This document shows, piece after piece, positions 17,679 through 25,546 of a DNA stretch of 64,000 nt. This stretch comes from Amycolatopsis australiensis (GTDB lineage: Bacteria > Actinomycetota > Actinomycetes > Mycobacteriales > Pseudonocardiaceae): the NCBI RefSeq assembly GCF_900119165.1, contig NZ_FPJG01000006.1, positions 3,472,001 through 3,536,000 of the forward strand. Reading direction: 5' to 3'. Each line of letters starts with the position of its first letter. Position 1 is the first letter of the stretch. The notes beneath the pieces were generated by a model. That model saw nothing but the letters and a program-made list of their open reading frames with translations, had not been told where the DNA came from and did no database searches. The position numbers were made by a program, and so were the translations under genes.

Positions 17679-19476
17679 AGTTCGCCGTCACCCACGCCGT
17701 GATCTCGCTCGACCCGCCGCCCGGGCCGCCACCGCGGCCGCCGTCGACGTAGTACTCGATCTCGCCCGCGGCGACGTACGCCTTGAACTCGGCGAGCGTG
17801 GGCGCCGGGTCGGTGCCGCTCCAGCCGCCGATGCCGATCACCGCCTTGCCGCTCGCCAGCTCCAGTGCCGCCGCGCTCTGCGAGCCCGTCGTCGCTGCGG
17901 CCCACTTCGTCGTCGTCTTCGCCAGCAACGCCGCGACCTCGCTCGAGGACGACTCCTCACCCGGGCCGCCGCCGAAGCCGCTCATCGCGCTCGATGTCGG
18001 TCCCGACGTCGGGATCGAGCCGCTGTGCGCCACCGACGCCGTCTCGGCGCCGTACGCCGCGGTCGAGGCGCCGAGCGCCAGCGCCACCGCCGCCACGACC
18101 GCGGCCGCCTTCCGGGGCGCGGGCACGCCCATCACCAGCACCGTCCCGGTGAGCACGCCGAGCACCGCGACGATCCAGCGCAGCGCCGGCAACCAGTCCG
18201 GGGTCCGGTCGAGCAGGATGAACGACCACACGGCCGTCGTCACGACCATTCCGGCCAGCACCGCCCGCGGCGCGGGGTTCGCCCGGCCCTGCCACAGCGC
18301 CCGGCCCGAGATCGCGACCAGCGCCGCGATCGCCGGGGCCAGCGCCACCGAGTAGTACGGGTGGACGATGCCGCTCATGAAGCTGAATACCAGCGCCGTC
18401 ACGACCAGCCAGCCGCCCCACAGCACCAGCGCCAGGCGCGTCCGATCCGTGCGCGGCGCGCGGCGGGTGAACCACAGGCCGGCCACCAGCCCGATCAGCG
18501 CGGCGGGCAGCAGCCACGAGATCTCCGTGCCGAAGCTCGAACCGAACATCCGGAACAGCCCGGCGGCTCCGCCGAAACCGGTGTTCCCGCCGCCGAAGCC
18601 ACCACCGCCGCCCGGGCCGCCGCCGTCGCCGCCGCCGAAGATGCGGGACAACCCGTTGTAGCCCAACGCCAGTTCCAGCAGGCTGTTCCCTTCGGACCCG
18701 CCGATGTAGGGCCGCGACGCCGCCGGCCACAGGTCCACCAGCGCGACGTACCAGCCCGCCGAGGCGACCAGCGCGACGACCGCGCCGCCGAGGTGCAGCA
18801 GCCGCCTGCCGAGCGAGGCCGGCGCGGCGATCAGGTACGCGAGACCGAACGCCGGCAGCACCAGGAACGCCTGCATCATCTTCGTCAGGAAGCCGAAGCC
18901 GAGCGCGACACCGGCCAGCGCGAGCCAGCGCGGGCTCGCGGTTTCCGTGGCGCGCACGACGAAGTAGGCACCGGCGACCATCAGCAGCACGAGCAGCGCG
19001 TCGGGGTTGTCGAACCGGAACATCAGCGCGGCGACCGGCGTCACGGCCAGCAGCGCGCCCGCCATGAGCCCGGCGACCGGGCCCGCCGTCCGTCTCACCG
19101 TCAGGTACAGGATCCCGACCGAGGCGACGCCCATCAGGGCCTGCGGGGCCAGCACGGTGAAGCCGGAGAACCCGAAGATCCGGGCGAAGGCGGTCGCGAC
19201 CCACAGGGCCGCGGGCGGTTTGTCGACCGTCAGCACGTTGCCCGAGTCGAGCGAGCCGAACAGCCACGCCTTCCAGCTCTGCGTCCCGGCCTGCACGGCG
19301 GCGGCGTAGAACGAGTTCCCGTAGCCGGACGCGGTGAGGTTCCGGAAGTACAGCACCGCGGTCGCGGCCAGCAGCCCGAACACGGCCGGGCGGACCCAGC
19401 GCGGCGGTGCGTGGGCCGCGGATTCCTTGCGGTGCCGGGGTTCCGGCGGCACCTCGGTGGTCAGGACGGCGGTCAT
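17629..19476 (-). CDS. GT39 family membrane glycosyltransferase (YkcB/ArnT-like), paralogue 1
   Basis: A 615-residue polytopic membrane protein with about 12 helices. The N-terminal loop GNSFYAAAVQAGTQSWKAW with SLDSGNVLTVDKPPAALWVA is the GT39/ArnT catalytic loop (acidic residue near the start, DKPP motif). GT39 enzymes move a sugar from a polyprenyl-phosphate carrier to an envelope acceptor. A Gly-rich loop (about residues 270-300) and a C-terminal extracytoplasmic domain ending VYDLRS follow. It overlaps the GT2/GtrA gene stop by 4 bp (ATGA), and that gene probably supplies the carrier-linked sugar. It is homologous along its whole length to the GT39 gene at 26143. Confidence 0.87.
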   Translation of the reverse strand: MTAVLTTEVPPEPRHRKESAAHAPPRWVRPAVFGLLAATAVLYFRNLTASGYGNSFYAAAVQAGTQSWKAWLFGSLDSGNVLTVDKPPAALWVATAFARIFGFSGFTVLAPQALMGVASVGILYLTVRRTAGPVAGLMAGALLAVTPVAALMFRFDNPDALLVLLMVAGAYFVVRATETASPRWLALAGVALGFGFLTKMMQAFLVLPAFGLAYLIAAPASLGRRLLHLGGAVVALVASAGWYVALVDLWPAASRPYIGGSEGNSLLELALGYNGLSRIFGGGDGGGPGGGGGFGGGNTGFGGAAGLFRMFGSSFGTEISWLLPAALIGLVAGLWFTRRAPRTDRTRLALVLWGGWLVVTALVFSFMSGIVHPYYSVALAPAIAALVAISGRALWQGRANPAPRAVLAGMVVTTAVWSFILLDRTPDWLPALRWIVAVLGVLTGTVLVMGVPAPRKAAAVVAAVALALGASTAAYGAETASVAHSGSIPTSGPTSSAMSGFGGGPGEESSSSEVAALLAKTTTKWAAATTGSQSAAALELASGKAVIGIGGWSGTDPAPTLAEFKAYVAAGEIEYYVDGGRGGGPGGGSSEITAWVTANFTATTVGGRTVYDLRS

Positions 19477-20732
19477 GGGCGTTCCTTCCGGGAAGCGGCC
19501 TGGCGGCGCGGGTTGAAGACCCAGCCGCGCAGGAGCAGGAACCGCAGCACGGTCGCGGCGAGGTTCGCCGTCACGAGCACGGTGAGCTCCAGCACGAGGC
19601 CGGGCGTGGTGGATCCGTCGAGCAGGGCCAGTGCGCCGCTGGTCAGCGCGAGCCCGAGGCCGAACACGATCAGGCCCTCGAACTGGTGGCGCCCGGCGCC
19701 GGCGCGCCCGCGGATGCCGAAGGTGAGCCTGCGGTTGAGCGCGGTGTTGCCGACCGCGGTCACCAGCAGCGCGGCGAAGTTCGCCGGCTGCGCGCCGAGG
19801 ACCGTGCGCAGCAGCAGGAACAACACCAGGTAGGCGAGCGTGCTGCCGGCGCCGATCGCGGCGAACCGGACCAGCTGCGTCACCAGCCGCGGCGGCACAC
19901 CGGGCGCGTCGACGCCGATCGGCTGCCTGCCGAGCTGCTCGCGCAGCCTGCTGACCGGGATCTCGCCGGTGAGCGTGGCCTTCGTGACCCGCAGGATGCC
20001 TTTGAGGTCCTCGGCGGCCGTCTTGACGATGTCGACCGACGAGTCCGGATCGTCGACCCAGTCGACGGGCACCTCGTGGATCCGCAGCCCGGCCCGCTGC
20101 GCCAGCACGAGCAGCTCGGTGTCGAAGAACCAGCCGGTGTCCACCACGTGCGGCAGCAGCTCGCGGGCGACGTCGGCGCGGATCGCCTTGAAGCCGCACT
20201 GCGCGTCGCTGAACTTCGCGGCGAGCGTCGAGCGCAGGATCAGGTTGTAGCAGCGGGAAACGAACTCGCGTTTCGGGCCCCGCACGACGCGCGCCCCCCG
20301 GGCGAGCCTGCTGCCGATGGCGAGGTCGGAGTGCCCGGACAGCAGCGGCGCGACGAGCGGCCCGAGCGCGGCGAGATCGGTGGAGAGGTCGACGTCCATG
20401 TAGGCCAGCACGGCGGCGTCGGAGGCGCGCCAGACGGCGTTCAGCGCCCGGCCGCGGCCTTTTTCGCCGAGGTGGTGGACGGCCACCTCGGGGAACTCGG
20501 CGGCCAGTCCCGCGGCCACCCGCAGCGTCGCGTCGGTGCTCGCGTTGTCGGCGATGGTGATCCGGTACGGGTAGGCGAAGTGCCGCGCCAGGTGCGCGTG
20601 CAGCCGGCGGATGCACGGCTCGAGGTCGGACTCTTCGTTGTGGACCGGGATGACGACGTCGAGAACCGGCTGCGGGCCGGCCGGATCGACCGGGGCGCGC
20701 CCGGGCCGTGCTGCGGAGGCGGTGGCTGTCAT
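19473..20732 (-). CDS. GT2 glycosyltransferase fused to a GtrA domain
   Basis: A 419-residue two-domain enzyme. Residues 20-250 are a GT2 dolichyl-phosphate-sugar-synthase-like domain: LDVVIPVHNEESDLEPCI, ITIADNASTDAT, MDVDLSTDL (the DxD metal motif), SRLARGARVVRGPKREF, AQCGFKAIRADVA and HEVPVDWVDDPDSSVD. Residues 285-410 are a GtrA-type four-helix membrane domain ending in RFLLLRGWVFN. It should make and flip a polyprenyl-phosphate sugar for the coupled GT39 enzyme. ATG 20732 lies 24 bp from an array of 11-bp-spaced TGTG repeats, suggesting two-component control. Confidence 0.9.
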   Translation of the reverse strand: MTATASAARPGRAPVDPAGPQPVLDVVIPVHNEESDLEPCIRRLHAHLARHFAYPYRITIADNASTDATLRVAAGLAAEFPEVAVHHLGEKGRGRALNAVWRASDAAVLAYMDVDLSTDLAALGPLVAPLLSGHSDLAIGSRLARGARVVRGPKREFVSRCYNLILRSTLAAKFSDAQCGFKAIRADVARELLPHVVDTGWFFDTELLVLAQRAGLRIHEVPVDWVDDPDSSVDIVKTAAEDLKGILRVTKATLTGEIPVSRLREQLGRQPIGVDAPGVPPRLVTQLVRFAAIGAGSTLAYLVLFLLLRTVLGAQPANFAALLVTAVGNTALNRRLTFGIRGRAGAGRHQFEGLIVFGLGLALTSGALALLDGSTTPGLVLELTVLVTANLAATVLRFLLLRGWVFNPRRQAASRKERP

Positions 20733-20755
20733 GCCTCCACGGTCGCGGGCGCCGC

Positions 20756-20792
20756 TTTGGTGATCGTGTGACCGCCCTGTGCGGTCGCTGTG
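20756..20792 (+). promoter_or_regulatory. 11-bp-period TGTG repeat array before the GT2-GT39 operon
   Basis: TGTG starts at 20767, 20778 and 20789, exactly 11 bp apart, with a one-mismatch TTTG at 20756. The array begins 24 bp upstream of the operon start at 20732. Tandem half-sites spaced by one helical turn are the usual target of OmpR/PhoB-type response regulators. A matching array with the same 24-bp distance lies before the kinase gene at 29675. Confidence 0.6.
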
Positions 20793-20829
20793 CGCCGGGC
20801 CCGGCGGCGGGACGCCGGGCCCGGTGGCT

Positions 20830-21450
20830 TCAGCTGTGCGCCCGCAGCGGCACGACGTTGCTCGGCAGGACGGCGCGGCCCGGTTCCCGCGGTGCCTCGG
20901 TCGGGCTGATGGTCAGCGTCACGAGGCTCGCGTACTTCGGGTGCCGGTCGACGTACACCTGCGGTACCGCGCACGCGGCCGCGAGGACCGCGCGCTGCCG
21001 GTGCAGGTGCTCGAACGCCTCCCGGCCGAACAGCGACACGACGACGTCACCGCCGCGGGGCCGGGACCACAGGATCGCCGGGTGACCGCCGGGCAGGCGC
21101 AGCAGCGGGAACGCCGCCCGCAGCCGGTGCTGCAGCCGGATCGCCCGGATCCGCGCCCACACCCGGCGGCGGCGCAGCACCGCCACGCCGGCCGCGGCGG
21201 CGAAGACCGCCGACGCCCGCAGCGGGCCGGCCCACAGCGCGAACGTCACCAGGCCGTACGGGAGCAGCGTCACCGCCAGGATCTCCCAGCGCCAGTGGTA
21301 GAGCCGGGCGGGGAACGACGCTTGCCTGCTGGTCATTTCCGTGGTCCTTCCGGTCGGCCGGCGGCGCAGCAGGCCGCCGAGGTGGCGTGCGAGACGGCCG
21401 GCGGCGACGCCGAGCACGAGGGCCGCGACGATCGCCGGTCCGGGCGTCAT
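20830..21450 (-). CDS. Small membrane protein, actinomycete conjugative-element-like, uncharacterised
   Basis: A 206-residue protein. An N-terminal helix (PAIVAALVLGVAAGRL), a second hydrophobic pair (WEILAVTLLPYGLVTFALWAG and SAVFAAAAGVAVL) and a soluble C-terminal part are visible. The C-terminal phrase VPQVYVDRHPKYASLVTLTI faintly recalls the region before the FtsK-like ATPase domain of AICE transfer proteins, but that ATPase is absent. ATG 21450 overlaps the upstream stop as ATGA; ATG 21336 is an internal alternative. It is probably co-transcribed with the 90-residue gene. Function unknown. Confidence 0.6.
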   Translation of the reverse strand: MTPGPAIVAALVLGVAAGRLARHLGGLLRRRPTGRTTEMTSRQASFPARLYHWRWEILAVTLLPYGLVTFALWAGPLRASAVFAAAAGVAVLRRRRVWARIRAIRLQHRLRAAFPLLRLPGGHPAILWSRPRGGDVVVSLFGREAFEHLHRQRAVLAAACAVPQVYVDRHPKYASLVTLTISPTEAPREPGRAVLPSNVVPLRAHS

Positions 21451-21719
21451 GTCGGGATCCGGGTCTTCGGGTCGCGCTCGGGCAGGCGGTCGCGGTCCCG
21501 GCCGAGCTGCCAGGTCCAGCGCCACCCCGCCCAGATCGCGACGGCCGACCCCAGCAGGACCAGGACGAACGCCTGGCCGACCAGCCCGTCGAGCGGCGCG
21601 AGCCGCAGCAGCACCAGCAGTGCCCACAGCTGGGACGCGGTGAAGGGGATGACGAGCCCGGCCGCGTAGACGCCCCGGCGCCAGCGGCTGCGGCGCGGTG
21701 CGGTGGTGTAGGGGTCCAT
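21447..21719 (-). CDS. Small membrane protein, 90 residues
   Basis: A 90-residue protein with two predicted helices (GVYAAGLVIPFTASQLWALL and AFVLVLLGSAVAIWAGW) and charged ends. It is the first gene of a two-gene unit, coupled to the next by an ATGA overlap. A 34-bp perfect palindrome with a Crp-like core begins 44 bp upstream of its ATG at 21719, so control by the neighbouring Crp/Fnr protein is likely. No family is recognised; the size and layout resemble the small Spd-type membrane proteins of actinomycete mobile elements. Confidence 0.6.
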   Translation of the reverse strand: MDPYTTAPRRSRWRRGVYAAGLVIPFTASQLWALLVLLRLAPLDGLVGQAFVLVLLGSAVAIWAGWRWTWQLGRDRDRLPERDPKTRIPT

Positions 21720-21762
21720 GAGTGCCCTCCTCCTCGGTGGATCCAGGAAACCTCCGGCTCGC

Positions 21763-21796
21763 CGCGCGTTCTGTGTCAGCTGACACAGAACGCGCG
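21763..21796. promoter_or_regulatory. 34-bp perfect palindrome with Crp-like core
   Basis: Every base from 21763 to 21796 pairs with its mirror position. The centre is TTCTGTGTCAGCTGACAC (within 21769-21790), which contains TGTGTCAGCTGACACA, close to the Crp/Fnr pattern TGTGA-N6-TCACA. The outer arms are CGCGCG. It lies between the Crp gene stop (21799) and the 90-residue gene start (21719). It may be the Crp operator, a terminator, or both; the lack of a T-run argues for the operator. Confidence 0.7.
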
Positions 21797-21798
21797 AT

Positions 21799-22461
21799 TC
21801 AGCTCGCCAGTCGTCGAAGTTCGGCCATGCGGTGGATCGTCACCTGTCTTCTGCCGGTGCTGATCACGCCCCGGCGCCGCAGCTCGCGCGTCGCGCGGGC
21901 CCAGGACTCGCGGGAGATCGCCGCGGTCATCGCCAGCTCGGCCTGCGTGGCCGGGACCGCGATGGCGATGTCGTCGCCCCGCCGCACGCCGTGCTGGACG
22001 GCCAGCTGCATCAGCTGCGCGGCCACCCGCCGCGCCGCGGCGCCGCCGCCGAGGTCCAGCCACTGCCTGCCGACGGATCGCAGGCGGGTGGACAGCACGA
22101 GCAGCAGCGCCCACGAGATCCCGGGCCGCGTCCGGCACAGCGCGGCGAAGCGGCCCCCCGGCACCTCCAGGACTTCGACGTCGTCGAGCGCCTCGACGGT
22201 CGCCGAGCGCGGCTGCGCGTCGATCGCCGCCAGCTCGCCGAGGACGTCGCCGGGCCCGCGCACGCCCACGACGACCTCGCGCCCGTCCGGCGTGCCGTGG
22301 ACGATCCGCACGTGCCCGGCCAGCAGCACCAGCACGGCGCTGGAGCGGTCGCCTTCGCGGCAGAGGAGCTCGCCGCGCGGGCAGGAGCGCCGCGTCGCGG
22401 ACCCGGCCAGCGCCCGGCGATCGGCCGGGGCCAGACCGGCCCAGAATCCCGTCGGTTCCAC
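21799..22461 (-). CDS. Crp/Fnr-family transcriptional regulator
   Basis: A 220-residue regulator. Residues 10-120 form the cNMP-binding beta-barrel (REGDRSSAVLVLLAGHVRIV, GPGDVLGELAAIDAQPRSAT with the phosphate-binding GELA and the RSAT turn, where RSA/RST occurs in true cAMP receptors). A dimer helix and a winged helix follow (PATQAELAMTAAISRESWAR, RRGVISTGRRQVTIHR). It is 22 bp downstream of the cyclase-like gene on the same strand. This suggests the cyclase product, or a product of its kind, is the ligand. The 34-bp Crp-like palindrome is just beyond its stop. Confidence 0.88.
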   Translation of the reverse strand: MEPTGFWAGLAPADRRALAGSATRRSCPRGELLCREGDRSSAVLVLLAGHVRIVHGTPDGREVVVGVRGPGDVLGELAAIDAQPRSATVEALDDVEVLEVPGGRFAALCRTRPGISWALLLVLSTRLRSVGRQWLDLGGGAAARRVAAQLMQLAVQHGVRRGDDIAIAVPATQAELAMTAAISRESWARATRELRRRGVISTGRRQVTIHRMAELRRLAS

Positions 22462-22483
22462 GTCCCCACCTCGTCTCCTCCGG

Positions 22484-23101
22484 CTACGCGGTCAGTCCCT
22501 CCTCCGGCTCCCCGGCTTCGGGCGTGTAGAGCCAGCCGCGGAGCCGTTCTTCGCCGAGCTTGATGTGGACGGCCTGGGTGAACGCGGCGCGGTCGATGCC
22601 CGGGTAGCCGTGCCGCACGACCGCGCGGTGGATCTCCTGCGACACGGCGAGCGCCAGTGGCGCGGTGGTTTCGCGCAGCCGCCGCTTGAGCTCGGGCGCG
22701 TCGACCAGCCGGCAGGCGATGTCGACGTCTTCGCCGTAGGAGGCGCGGCTGTCGCGGTGCACCTCGCCGGCGTGCACCGCGACGCGCAGCCGGAACGCCA
22801 GCTCGGGGCGGCTTTCGGCGTGCTTTTCGAGCAGGACGGCCAGCGCGGGGACGACGGTGGTGAGCAGGAGCGTCTTGGGCAGCTGGTCGAAGGGGCGGAT
22901 CAGGCAGAGGGCGCCGTCGCCGCGGTCGACGAAGGGGTCGCGGTGCTTGCGGCCGATCCCGCCGGCCGCGAGGGCTTCGTCGAGCAGCTCGAACAGGACG
23001 GTGCGGAGCCGGGTGCGCACCGAGTTCGTCCGCTTGGTCGAGTCCTCGATGTCGACCGCCACGATGGCCCGGTGCCGGGGTACGTCAGCCGAAGTGTCCA
23101 T
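22484..23101 (-). CDS. Class III nucleotidyl-cyclase-like protein, degenerate substrate residues
   Basis: A 205-residue single-domain protein. The two metal-binding aspartates of class III cyclases are present, in AIVAVDIEDSTKR (about residues 13-25) and in VDRGDGALCL (about 58-67). RLRVAVHAGEVHRD and GEDVDIACRLVDAP follow. The latter keeps the transition-state Arg but has Asp where Asn is usual, and the base-selecting Lys is absent. It therefore may make a different product (pyrimidine cyclases are known) or only bind nucleotide. ATG 23101 has GGAG upstream. It is first in an operon with crp and divergent from an XRE gene across a 235-bp region full of inverted repeats. Confidence 0.75.
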   Translation of the reverse strand: MDTSADVPRHRAIVAVDIEDSTKRTNSVRTRLRTVLFELLDEALAAGGIGRKHRDPFVDRGDGALCLIRPFDQLPKTLLLTTVVPALAVLLEKHAESRPELAFRLRVAVHAGEVHRDSRASYGEDVDIACRLVDAPELKRRLRETTAPLALAVSQEIHRAVVRHGYPGIDRAAFTQAVHIKLGEERLRGWLYTPEAGEPEEGLTA

Positions 23102-23122
23102 GGCCCGCTCCTGCCTTCAGGT

Positions 23123-23312
23123 GTGAACTGAAGTTCAGTCAAGTTCACTGTAGGGGTTGGAGTACCCTGGAACAACGGGGATGAATCCGCGTTATCCGTT
23201 TGGTGCGCGGAGGTTCTGCCCGTCGTAACGTTTCAGCCCCCGGTCGGGCGGGTCGCCCATCGCGCCGCGAGCGCCGAGGAGTACTATTCGGGCTCACATT
23301 CAGTGAACTGAA
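23123..23312. promoter_or_regulatory. Inverted-repeat operators between cyclase-like and XRE genes
   Basis: Near the cyclase start, 23123-23148 holds TGAACT-GA-AGTTCA (23124-23137), the overlapping ACTGAAGTTCAGT (23127-23139) and outer 7-bp arms GTGAACT/AGTTCAC. Near the XRE start, TTCAGTGAACTGAA lies at 23299-23312. All are built from the same ACTGAA/TTCAGT half-site, one set per divergent promoter. The XRE protein is the likely binder. This is inference from position and symmetry. Confidence 0.65.
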
Positions 23313-23336
23313 ATTTCCTGAAGGGTGGCGGAGCTC

Positions 23337-24395
23337 GTGTCCCCAGTCGCGCAGCGGCCTGCGCTCGCACGCCGCCTCAAGGCGCTGCGAGAGACGCACT
23401 GGCCCGACGCGGGGATCACGCAGGGCCAGCTCGCCGAGGCGTTCGGCGGGCTGAGCGTCTCGCTCATCTCGTCGTGGGAAAACGCCGACAAGCCCGTCCG
23501 CCCGCCGGTGAAGCGCCTGGAGGCGTACGCGACGCTGTTCGCGACGCGCCGCTCCCTGACGGGCGAGAGCCTGCGCCTCCTCCCGCTCGAGGACCTGACG
23601 GACGAGGAGCGGATCCGCCGCAAGGAGCTGCTGGAAGAGCTGCTCCGGCTGCGCGAAGGGCGGGTGGCCGCCGGGTCGGCCGCGGCCGACGTCTGGACCT
23701 TCCCGCCGGGGCAGGACGTCACCATCGTCTGCGCCGAGCTGCCCCGCGAGCTGCGGGACCACCTGAGTTACGCGGACCCGGAGAGTGCCGACTTCGTCAC
23801 TCTCTACACTTATGCCGACCCGGACGCGCTGATCGAGCTCTACGGACACATCCGGGCCCGCAACCCCGACAACCACGTCAGCTTCCACACGACTGAGGAG
23901 CTGACACCCGACGACTACACGACCCACCTGGTACTCCTGGGTGGCGTCGACTGGAACACCGTCACCGCCGCCGTGATCGAGCGCGTGGACCTGCCGGTGG
24001 AACAGGTTGTCCGCGCCGACGACGCACCGACCAGCGAACCTGGCGGCTTCCGGGTGCAGCGTGACGGCGGGAGCGTGCTCTTCCCGCCCCTCCTGGACAG
24101 CGAAGGTCACCTGTTGGAAGACGTGGCACATTTCTACCGGGGCGTGAGCCCGTTCAACCGGAAGCGCACCGTGACCGTATGCAACGGTATGTACGGCAGG
24201 GGCACCCTCGGCGCGGTCCGCGCGCTGACCGACGCCAAGTTCCGGGACCGCAACGGCGAGTACCTGCGGCAACGGTTCGCCGGCGCGGAGTCGTTCAGCA
24301 TCATCAGCCGGGTCCCGGTGGTGGCGGGCAAGGGCCTGACCCCCGACTGGACCGTGCCGGAGAACCGGCTGCACGAGTGGCCCGACGCCCCGTGA
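23337..24395 (+). CDS. XRE-type helix-turn-helix protein with uncharacterised C-terminal sensor domain
   Basis: A 352-residue protein. Residues 8-75 are an XRE helix-turn-helix (LARRLKALRETHWPDAGITQ then GQLAEAFGGLSVSLISSWEN). A short helical linker leads to a C-terminal domain of about 240 residues. This has Rossmann-like strands (DVTIVCAELP, HLVLLGGVDWNTVTAAV, VTVCNGMYGRGTLGAVRALT), widespread in actinobacteria but without a known role. GTG 23337 is chosen for GGCGGAG four bases upstream; GTG 23325 is in frame. It ends in a GTGA overlap with the glycosyltransferase-like gene. Divergence from the cyclase gene and shared operators suggest a joint sensing circuit. Confidence 0.72.
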   Translation: MSPVAQRPALARRLKALRETHWPDAGITQGQLAEAFGGLSVSLISSWENADKPVRPPVKRLEAYATLFATRRSLTGESLRLLPLEDLTDEERIRRKELLEELLRLREGRVAAGSAAADVWTFPPGQDVTIVCAELPRELRDHLSYADPESADFVTLYTYADPDALIELYGHIRARNPDNHVSFHTTEELTPDDYTTHLVLLGGVDWNTVTAAVIERVDLPVEQVVRADDAPTSEPGGFRVQRDGGSVLFPPLLDSEGHLLEDVAHFYRGVSPFNRKRTVTVCNGMYGRGTLGAVRALTDAKFRDRNGEYLRQRFAGAESFSIISRVPVVAGKGLTPDWTVPENRLHEWPDAP

Positions 24396-25546
24396 ACGCG
24401 CGGCAACACTCCTCGCACCGGGGCCTGCTGACGCCCTTCGCAGGTCCGGAGCGCCACGCGCCGCTGGACGCGATCATCGTGCCGAGCGGGCGGCCCGCCC
24501 GGGCGCTCGACCAGGCGATCGCCGCGGCCAAGCAGCACGACGCCCTGCTGGTCGTGTTGTGCAGCATGCTGGCCAAGGCCGACAGTGCCGCCGACCGGGC
24601 GTCACGGGCCGGCGCTCGGGTGCTCGCGCTCGACACCGCCCAGCTGCCGGCCGGCACCGTGCCGGAGCTGGCCACCGACCGGCTGCTGCGGTCGAGCCGG
24701 TACAACCGCAACACCGACACCGGCCTCAAGCGGAACCTCGGCCTGCTGCTCGCGCGGCTCGCGGGCTGGGAGCGGATCTTCTTCCTCGACGACGACATCC
24801 TGCTGCCGGCGTTGCCGGACCTCACGGCGGCGGCCGGCCTGCTCGACGAGTTCCCGGTGGTCGGGCTGGCGAACCGGGGCATGCCCGACAACTCGGTCGT
24901 GTGCCACGCGCTGCGGGACGTGGGTGTCGAACAGGACACGTTCATCGGTGGCGGCGCGCTCGCGGTCGGCCGGGCCGCCTTCGAGTCCTTCTTCCCGGAC
25001 GTCTACAACGAAGACTGGTTCTTCGTGATGGAGTGGGTCCGGCGGCGGCGCGCGGCGGTCACCGGCAAGGCGTTCCAGCGCCGGTACGACCCCTATCAGA
25101 GCGTGGTCCGGGCCCGCGGCGAGGAGCTGGGCGACACCCTGGCGGAAGGGATCTTCGGGCTGCTGGACAGCGGCCGCCCGCTGGCCGACGCCGACGAGCG
25201 GTACTGGGCCGCCTTCCTCCACGACCGGCGGCGGATCATCCGGGACGTGCTCGGCCGGGTGCGCGAGTCGGCGATCGAGCCGGGCCGGAAGGCCCGGATG
25301 ATCGACGCGCTGCTCGCCGGGTTCCGGCGCAGCCAGACGATCCAGCCGGAGTTCTGCGTGCGCTACCTGCGCGCCTGGCAGGGGGACTGCGCGCGCTGGC
25401 GCGAGCACGTCGACGAGCTGGACCGCGACCACCGCGGCGGGTCCGAGGAGAAGGCACTCGCGGCGCTCGGGATCGGGCACCTCGCCGAATGGGGCGTCAC
25501 CGGTGCGCGGCCCCGATCGGCCACTCCGCCCTTGGCGCCGGTGTGA
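24392..25546 (+). CDS. Glycosyltransferase-like (GT-A fold) protein coupled to the XRE gene
   Basis: A 384-residue soluble protein. DAIIVPSGRPARALDQAIAA, LLVVLCSMLAKA and especially RIFFLDDDILLP (a DxD-type metal motif, about residues 128-139) suggest a GT-A glycosyltransferase. FIGGGALAVGRAAFESFFP and YNEDWFFVMEW resemble acceptor-site segments of GT2-like enzymes. The start is GTG 24392, overlapping the XRE stop by 4 bp. Its 3' end overlaps the convergent GNAT gene by 50 bp. Substrate unknown. The tight coupling to a regulator is unusual for a glycan enzyme. Confidence 0.68.
   Translation: MNARQHSSHRGLLTPFAGPERHAPLDAIIVPSGRPARALDQAIAAAKQHDALLVVLCSMLAKADSAADRASRAGARVLALDTAQLPAGTVPELATDRLLRSSRYNRNTDTGLKRNLGLLLARLAGWERIFFLDDDILLPALPDLTAAAGLLDEFPVVGLANRGMPDNSVVCHALRDVGVEQDTFIGGGALAVGRAAFESFFPDVYNEDWFFVMEWVRRRRAAVTGKAFQRRYDPYQSVVRARGEELGDTLAEGIFGLLDSGRPLADADERYWAAFLHDRRRIIRDVLGRVRESAIEPGRKARMIDALLAGFRRSQTIQPEFCVRYLRAWQGDCARWREHVDELDRDHRGGSEEKALAALGIGHLAEWGVTGARPRSATPPLAPV

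Noticed and set aside
20756..20792. CRISPR-like or simple repeat
   Set aside because: Only four bases are conserved per 11-bp step and the arrays sit at matched promoter positions, which fits a regulator site.
20830..21719. Transfer region of an integrative conjugative element
   Set aside because: No FtsK-like ATPase, replication protein, integrase or intact tRNA is present; only the small membrane proteins resemble such elements.
22484..23101. Ordinary adenylate cyclase feeding Crp
   Set aside because: The base-selecting Lys is missing and the transition-state Asn reads Asp, so cAMP production cannot be assumed.
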